Shown here piece after piece: positions 17,801-21,419 of a stretch of 21,419 nucleotides of DNA. Position numbers and translations under genes: made by a program. The number at the start of each line of letters is the position of its first letter. Within the stretch, counting starts at the first letter, position 1. Source of the DNA: JAKACA01 sp050010115 (GTDB taxonomy: Bacteria > Actinomycetota > Acidimicrobiia > Acidimicrobiales > Bog-793); the NCBI GenBank assembly GCA_050010115.1, contig JBEKLQ010000070.1, forward strand, positions 1 through 21,419, read 5' to 3'. Below the pieces are notes generated by a model that was not told where the DNA came from, ran no database searches, and saw nothing but the letters and a program-made list of their open reading frames with translations.

Positions 17801-20800
17801 GCGCAGCGCGTCGGCTGCCGCCACGCGGGCCGCTTGTTGCGAGAAGGCCGACTGGAGCGTTGCGGTCGGGTCGATCAGCAATCGCTGGATGGCGTCGCCC
17901 AAGAGTGCCGTGGTTGATGCCGCCGCTGTGGGATCGGTCAACCCCGCCGCCCCGAGCAGGTTGGCGAGCGCCAGCACCGGCCCTGTCGCCGGCAGCGGGC
18001 TCAGCGCAGAGGCCAGTCGCCCCAACAGTACGCGAGCCGCCGGACTGAGCGGGTCCGTGGCGTCGAGCACCCAGGTGTCGGCGGTGGTGCCGAGGGCCGC
18101 GCCCTCCGTGAGGGTTATGCGAGCAGCGGTTCCCGACCCGGTTCCGAGCCCCATCGTCAGCAGCGCTCGCCGCAGCGACGGGGTCCGGAGTACGCCGGGA
18201 GTTGGCGCGCTCCCTTGGGGACCTCCGGCGAGCCAACCACCATCGCGGTAGACAGCAAAGTCGAGCCGGACCGAAGGCGCCACCGGGCTCCCGCTGGCGA
18301 GCCGCAACCCGCCGAGACCGAGCCGGCAGCTGACGTCCACGCTGACGCCGGTGGGATCGGCGCTCGCGGTGGGTGCCAGCCAGTTCTGGCGAATCGAGAG
18401 CCCGAAGCAAAGGGCCGTTGGGGCTTCGACAGCGGTGGGAGTGGCGAGCAATCCGGAGAGAGCCGCTTGCGTGACCGCTCCGACCGCCCGCGTGAGCGCG
18501 TTCGAGTCGAGCACCCCTCGCAGTGACCACGTCGGCGCCGTGGGGGCAACAAGTCCGGGCGGAGGGCTGAGCTCGATATTCGGATCGGCCGTGGCGTCGA
18601 ACAGCGCGGTGAACAAGTCGATCACCGATCGCGCCAACGACAGATCCGGCCCGTCGGGCGTACCGGTCGGGCCCGGGAGAAGGGTGCGCAACAGAGCCAA
18701 CGCGTCGGCGGCGGGCGGAGCGTCGAGAACGTCGAGCGGGACGGCAGCTGCGGGTACTCCGAGGAGCACCATGCCAGCGATCGGCACGCCAGAAGCGGCG
18801 ACGAGCTGTGCAGCACCGCCCGCCGCGCCGCCGTGAGCCACGAGCAGCACCTGGCGTCCGGCACCGCCTGCCGCGACTACGACCCGGGCTAGCCGGTCAG
18901 CCTGCGCTTGACATCTCGTCCCCGCGTCGGCGCCTGGGCAGTCGCTTCGGAATGGTAGGCGGACGTGCCATGACCCGGGCGGACCCGTCACCGCAGAGAC
19001 GTCAAAAGCAGTCGCGGCGAGACCAGGGGTCGTGAGATCGATCGTCTCGAGCGTCGAGTCCGGCCAAGATGGCACGTAGGGCCCGGTGACGTAGAGGATG
19101 ACGTTGGCCGCAGGGACACCGAGGCTCGACAGATTGAGGTTGGCCGGTAGCTCCGTGTGCGGGATGCCGGCGAGGGGCACGCTGGAGGCCCCGGCGATAT
19201 CGGGAGCCTGTCCGGGGAGCAGTCCGTCGCCATCGGCGCATCGAGCGATGAGAGCGTCCCAGCCAGCCGCGACGGTGTGGCGCCCGGCGAGCAAACGAGA
19301 CAGATCCGGCACGATCGTCGATGCCGACGTGAGCAGCTGTCCGATCTGGCCCGTTGAAAGCGCTGTGCCACTCCCCGAGAGCCAGTCCGTCAGCGCCTCA
19401 GGCTGTAAGAGGGAAGAGCGGGTGGAGCTCGGAATGGGAGGTCCGTCCGGGTCGGCCCACACCGCCACATCGATGGCCGTCGTCCCACTCGTTGCGACCG
19501 GGACGAGGTAGGGGTCATCGGCTGTACCGGTGCCGGTGAACGCGCCGCTCGGTGCCGAGCCGCTGATCAGGGCAGAGATGGTGACCGCCAGCGCCTCAAG
19601 GGTCGATCCGCTGTTGGCTGCGAATTCTGCCTCGAGCCGCGCTGCGAGCCACCCAACCGGATCCTGGAACGGGTTACCCACCTCGCTACCCGCCGAACCG
19701 CTCGGGGAATCAGACGATGGCCCACCGAGTCCCATGACGCCGGGGAGCGTGCGGGCGAAGGCGCTCTTCGAGGATCCAAGGAACGCCGAGAGCAGCGTCT
19801 CCAGGATCGTCTCGGAGATGCCGGGCGGAAGTGTGAAGCTCCCTGCCCCGTCAACCGATGGGAGGGCAAGTGGAGTACTTGTTCCGCCTATCTCGATGGA
19901 AGCACCGGCGATGCTCACCGACGAGCGGAGCCCCGCCGCCGGGGTCCATGTGAAGTTGACTGAACCGCCCGCCAAGGCGAGCGTCACCCCAGCGATGGTC
20001 GTGGATAGCGGCGACTGGGCTGGGGTCGTAAGTGACGCACCAAGCCGGAGAGACGGCAGAGCGGTCAGGCTGACGGGCATCGGGCTCACAACTTGACCCG
20101 AGGGCGGCAGCGACACTACGAGCGCATCGACAGTCACTGAGAAGGAGAGCGAAGGACCGGAGGCGGTGCCGAGGGCGCCGGATGAAGCCAAGAAACGGGC
20201 GCCAATGTGTATCGCGGGTTGCGTACCGTCAGCCGCCCAGACGACGAGCTCGGCACCACCGGCCTCGAAAGGCGCCCACGGGTCGTCGGCACTGCCGCTC
20301 CCGGTCACGGAGGACGGCTGACCGAACAGTGCCACGATCGCACCGAGCAGCTCAGCGTAGGAAGCGCCACCTAAGGCGAGAATCGCCCCGTGGTAGGCCG
20401 CGACGGCGCCGACGGGGTCGGTGAACAGCGCCGCCACGACAAGCGCAGGCCAGCTGGCCGGCGCATTCGGCGGCGGGTCGAGACCGAGGACAAGACGCAG
20501 CGCCGGTCCAAACGGGGGAAGCCCGTTCAGCAGGTTGGCGGTGAGGCTCGAAAGTGCCTCGACGCCGATCTGTGCCAGAGCTTCCGGCGAGGTGAGGTCG
20601 AGCACGTCGTGGTGGTGTTGTGCGCCAGGTGGTCCGATGTCGACAGATTCCGCTGCAAGCACAAGGACCAGCCGTCGTTGCGAGTCCAGCGCGATGCCGA
20701 CGCGAGCCGCATTGACTGACAGTGCCGTGCCGTCTTCGGTTACGTCGAGGAGGTTGGAGGCCCCGGCTCCGTAGAGCGCAGTGCAGGACAGCGACGGCAG

Positions 20801-21419
20801 AGCCGTGAGCGAGGCGTGAGGACCCGTCGTTGCCTGCAGAAGGGTTGCCGAGAGCTGCAGCGAGAGGGCCGGATCTCCACCAAGACCAGCAACGAGGTCC
20901 ACGACCGGGGCAATGGTGATGCCACCCGCGGCGTCGGATGAGATATCGACGCTCACCTTGACGGACATGTCGGAGCTCAGCTGCCAGCTGATGCCAGAGC
21001 CGCTGCCGTCCGGTGGCGACGACCCGAGGAGCTGACCGAGCTGAGCCAGCCAATGCTGCACGGCGCTTGGTGATTGGGCCACGCTGTTGAGCCAGCTCTG
21101 GATCGCAGCGAGTCCTTGCGTCGCGACGCTTGCCAAAGAGAGGGGGATGGGCGCACCAGCATCGAGGCCGAACACCCCGAGCATCGCCGCGACGTCGGCG
21201 GGCAGCGTCTGCTGTGCGAGCTCTGATTGAATCAGCCCCGTGATCACTTGCGCGAGCTCGGCGTCGACTGAGCCGGTGCCGCTAAGCCCAGCGAAGCTGA
21301 GATCAATCGGCGATGCAGCGCCGGGAAGCTGAAGACCGCTGACGGTGACGCCGATGTCTGCTGTTTGGCCGGTACCAAGCGGGATGTAGAGCGAAAGCCC
21401 TACGGAGTCGAGCAAGGCG
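11834..21419 (-). CDS. Giant DUF6603-like beta-rich protein, 5' end outside the window
   Basis: The frame is open to the window edge; a TTG at 21415 gives 3193 residues but is probably not the true start. Residue numbers count from that TTG. The N-terminal half is a long series of short beta-strands with alternating hydrophobic residues, interrupted by Ala/Leu helices and by repeated FxDPxG units (about 331, 583, 1388). Residues about 745-900 resemble an alpha/beta-hydrolase, but the expected GHSxG reads AHGGAAGG, so the nucleophile Ser is missing. Residues about 1880-2510 match what I know of DUF6603: WIINIDQSFGPLRVDDVGFG, ISGGVSLLGLSLDVLDLSVA, LFVFGAINAPIGGPPAFFVT, then GIGGGAGINRSLVLP. The end of this region carries GWDDFRKKYLTAG. 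The last 270 residues, from about 2920, form a further beta-rich domain without a named family. Domain function is unknown. Gene order and overlap make it the first visible, and largest, component of the operon. The DUF6603 call is by motif memory and should be checked by profile search. Confidence 0.85.
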   Translation of the reverse strand, partial: ALLDSVGLSLYIPLGTGQTADIGVTVSGLQLPGAASPIDLSFAGLSGTGSVDAELAQVITGLIQSELAQQTLPADVAAMLGVFGLDAGAPIPLSLASVATQGLAAIQSWLNSVAQSPSAVQHWLAQLGQLLGSSPPDGSGSGISWQLSSDMSVKVSVDISSDAAGGITIAPVVDLVAGLGGDPALSLQLSATLLQATTGPHASLTALPSLSCTALYGAGASNLLDVTEDGTALSVNAARVGIALDSQRRLVLVLAAESVDIGPPGAQHHHDVLDLTSPEALAQIGVEALSSLTANLLNGLPPFGPALRLVLGLDPPPNAPASWPALVVAALFTDPVGAVAAYHGAILALGGASYAELLGAIVALFGQPSSVTGSGSADDPWAPFEAGGAELVVWAADGTQPAIHIGARFLASSGALGTASGPSLSFSVTVDALVVSLPPSGQVVSPMPVSLTALPSLRLGASLTTPAQSPLSTTIAGVTLALAGGSVNFTWTPAAGLRSSVSIAGASIEIGGTSTPLALPSVDGAGSFTLPPGISETILETLLSAFLGSSKSAFARTLPGVMGLGGPSSDSPSGSAGSEVGNPFQDPVGWLAARLEAEFAANSGSTLEALAVTISALISGSAPSGAFTGTGTADDPYLVPVATSGTTAIDVAVWADPDGPPIPSSTRSSLLQPEALTDWLSGSGTALSTGQIGQLLTSASTIVPDLSRLLAGRHTVAAGWDALIARCADGDGLLPGQAPDIAGASSVPLAGIPHTELPANLNLSSLGVPAANVILYVTGPYVPSWPDSTLETIDLTTPGLAATAFDVSAVTGPPGSWHVRLPFRSDCPGADAGTRCQAQADRLARVVVAAGGAGRQVLLVAHGGAAGGAAQLVAASGVPIAGMVLLGVPAAAVPLDVLDAPPAADALALLRTLLPGPTGTPDGPDLSLARSVIDLFTALFDATADPNIELSPPPGLVAPTAPTWSLRGVLDSNALTRAVGAVTQAALSGLLATPTAVEAPTALCFGLSIRQNWLAPTASADPTGVSVDVSCRLGLGGLRLASGSPVAPSVRLDFAVYRDGGWLAGGPQGSAPTPGVLRTPSLRRALLTMGLGTGSGTAARITLTEGAALGTTADTWVLDATDPLSPAARVLLGRLASALSPLPATGPVLALANLLGAAGLTDPTAAASTTALLGDAIQRLLIDPTATLQSAFSQQAARVAAADALRQLLGDTASTGGAVSVSAAGLTISADLAAEPPSVTMGTAPGGFALGSVLTLAGSATIDATGTRSGSITFGQSPVPSSPFAPSLKIGLGTPPTVALTFASPPAGLPALITLRPLPTAGVITGLGAAALEGMTAALLQSLLAGLRSSLSPALLTKIDPVLSGIGLVAGSGPTASVRLPFGAFTDPAGWAKAALSSSSGLDPDRAASLVDGVRDAFGIPTADHGTLPLNNALSIRATASPLGGLELSLMCSTTSSGVSIEFAVGLALATQGRPVPTLSGSLGPTGGPGSVDVTLQAGQIGVILNTGTASITVLPSCPGLGSLVADATQAALPFVLNALETQGPSAVATALSAIRTTLALGAPSFDATEVTAFASNPATELLNRLTESGPSALESLLNPLVSGLPAPWAVTTAGGSLKVALGEQWVEFRVAGSPAAVTLEVSVTAGIPSPPLALALHATADTNGLRELTASAGIDPTQPLSIGSIALAPLVEVDVGPQASPPQVGLGLAWQAAGHQRSARIVLGLEPTLSAAFKTYTDSAADAWTDVALLLTNLLAPAVADLALVEPSIRSLLATSVGTTTIQGLATGVLLTSASTPTFDQTVLELTDLPQRLATLLGKLSGIDVTVADNLTVGLASGTGSGGAPLVGLSISVAQGERAELVSSGLSLAIETADDWVDSPKLGPAGLSLLFISPTGPQAPVIVVEGLGLRLYRQSGPLLDAGLQIGSIALYGLLSVGAGGVTDGGVAIELAGLATDVASASGGNNSVAQGVLGNASQSGASGDSTPLRPAFSPRLAVQRRHGGSGLLWSLTAGDGDGPWIINIDQSFGPLRVDDVGFGVTMGEDANNDPVISSIAVSISGGVSLLGLSLDVLDLSVAADWPGQPLTQPSAWAIGLSGLDISYSGGGVSIAGGLRRRDNPSMAGNPPDYVGMLVANIGPYGLTAFAGYGQFPSPSGNFTSLFVFGAINAPIGGPPAFFVTGIGGGAGINRSLVLPTSLSDFSTFPLVAALDPTSGLAANPEQAMDMLSASFPPERGTFWFAAGVSFTSFALVDVVAVLALEVGGGFMVTLLGLATAALPTPDFPLAQIQLALMAEFSTAEGILLIQAQLTDQSYLLDPSCRLTGGFAYAWWFGPNPNAGQFVVTIGGYHPSFQHAGYPIVPRVGYVWSVEDFLTISGQSYFALTSEAIMAGTNFTAALRAGPVSASLTLGVDAIVYFDPFQFSVHGYASISAGITISVDLLFGTVSVSLSFHLGADVLVEGPSIHGSANVDLDVTSVTISFGSSNDGTTTTLGWDDFRKKYLTAGDTKPILTATPGTGVITPGGPGATPPDGSSSNPWLLLPEFTLVVATGAAATGAAVVPTGGVFPPAADAGVEPFAVGGTIAIAPMGIGGIASVLGITLTSVDNVPPPVFTAMPGAGLSVTLTTGQMPKGIWAPQLPTGQIPTGDTVAAGTGFVLTALANVPAGTTEISFNQVDVEPAATEVLPFALEIATRPEFLPDATTAATFVSAMPAEAGTVVGMAAGYLSSGPVGTSADALASATFARNRVAPPLLSLVTDRIAPADPAEPPTLTPVVAVRPPPIDTAVQAPVITALLSAGPSPSLRPVIRTSYSGPPPPGVPAVAAPSLAGVAAVSDAAYAWPLTRSAPAPVPFQGSVSTTGPVPVATGLLAGDGGAATGRAGAGTELSQSASTDPDTAALLSALGAGLIGTGAVLRPGEILVTSLPNHEHDFDAAAPRPALTVVGDAAVRFVALSGVGGLLADSTIASGSFTVPQMTARLAIWCVGGSGAVPAGLWGWAATDRLPYVGCGVSLGAGAVVSGLPAPDRGYRHAQAAIVPVSAAAAKAGAVWTTLPSATKVVVVSLDAASGADLSSLALGLSGAVRSTDANGNEIPPTLVTAGGRGHLLYGVTPDQASPSPANIVVSVVADRDWRLSGVLGGTSDLATVAAQLAARGAAHCVAPLVQGSTGSATVAWAPANPPEAVTSTTSAEASNN

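Noticed and set aside
15570..18530. Long minus-strand frames of about 498 and 441 residues within the giant gene
   Set aside because: They are Arg-rich, low-motif shadow frames of the giant coding sequence, typical of GC-rich DNA, and have no ribosome site or family pattern.

Overview
The window is uniformly GC-rich, with GTG and ATG starts and strong Shine-Dalgarno sites. This fits a high-GC actinomycete-type bacterium. That is an inference from composition and gene style; no ribosomal or other taxonomic marker is present.

Layout. (1) Bases 1-300 hold the decayed 3' end of an IS3-family transposase (minus strand) with one clear frameshift and a likely terminal inverted repeat; 300-480 has no recognisable gene. 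(2) Bases 481-4618 carry two divergent genes sharing a 292-base intergenic region. The minus-strand gene encodes a TIR domain, a long Pro/Thr/Ala-rich linker, one transmembrane helix and a seven-bladed Vgb/NHL-like propeller. The plus-strand gene encodes a SLOG-type nucleotide-binding domain followed by two pairs of transmembrane helices (SLATT-like). TIR, SLOG and SLATT are all known parts of bacterial nucleotide-signalling and conflict systems, so this pair is a candidate membrane-bound defence or surveillance module. (3) Bases 4733-21419 are filled by one minus-strand operon of four genes, read from right to left: a giant protein of more than 3190 residues with a DUF6603-like region (its start lies beyond the window), then 676, 327 and 1364 residues. 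Every junction is a 1- or 4-base stop/start overlap, so the four proteins are probably made in coupled amounts and act together. None of the three complete ones has a signal peptide or transmembrane helix, and I cannot assign a biochemical function to any of them.

The SLOG gene and the operon converge on a 114-base gap, so they are separate transcription units. The most interesting points are the divergent TIR-propeller/SLOG-4TM pair and the coupled giant-protein operon. Both could be undescribed systems; neither function can be proved from sequence alone.
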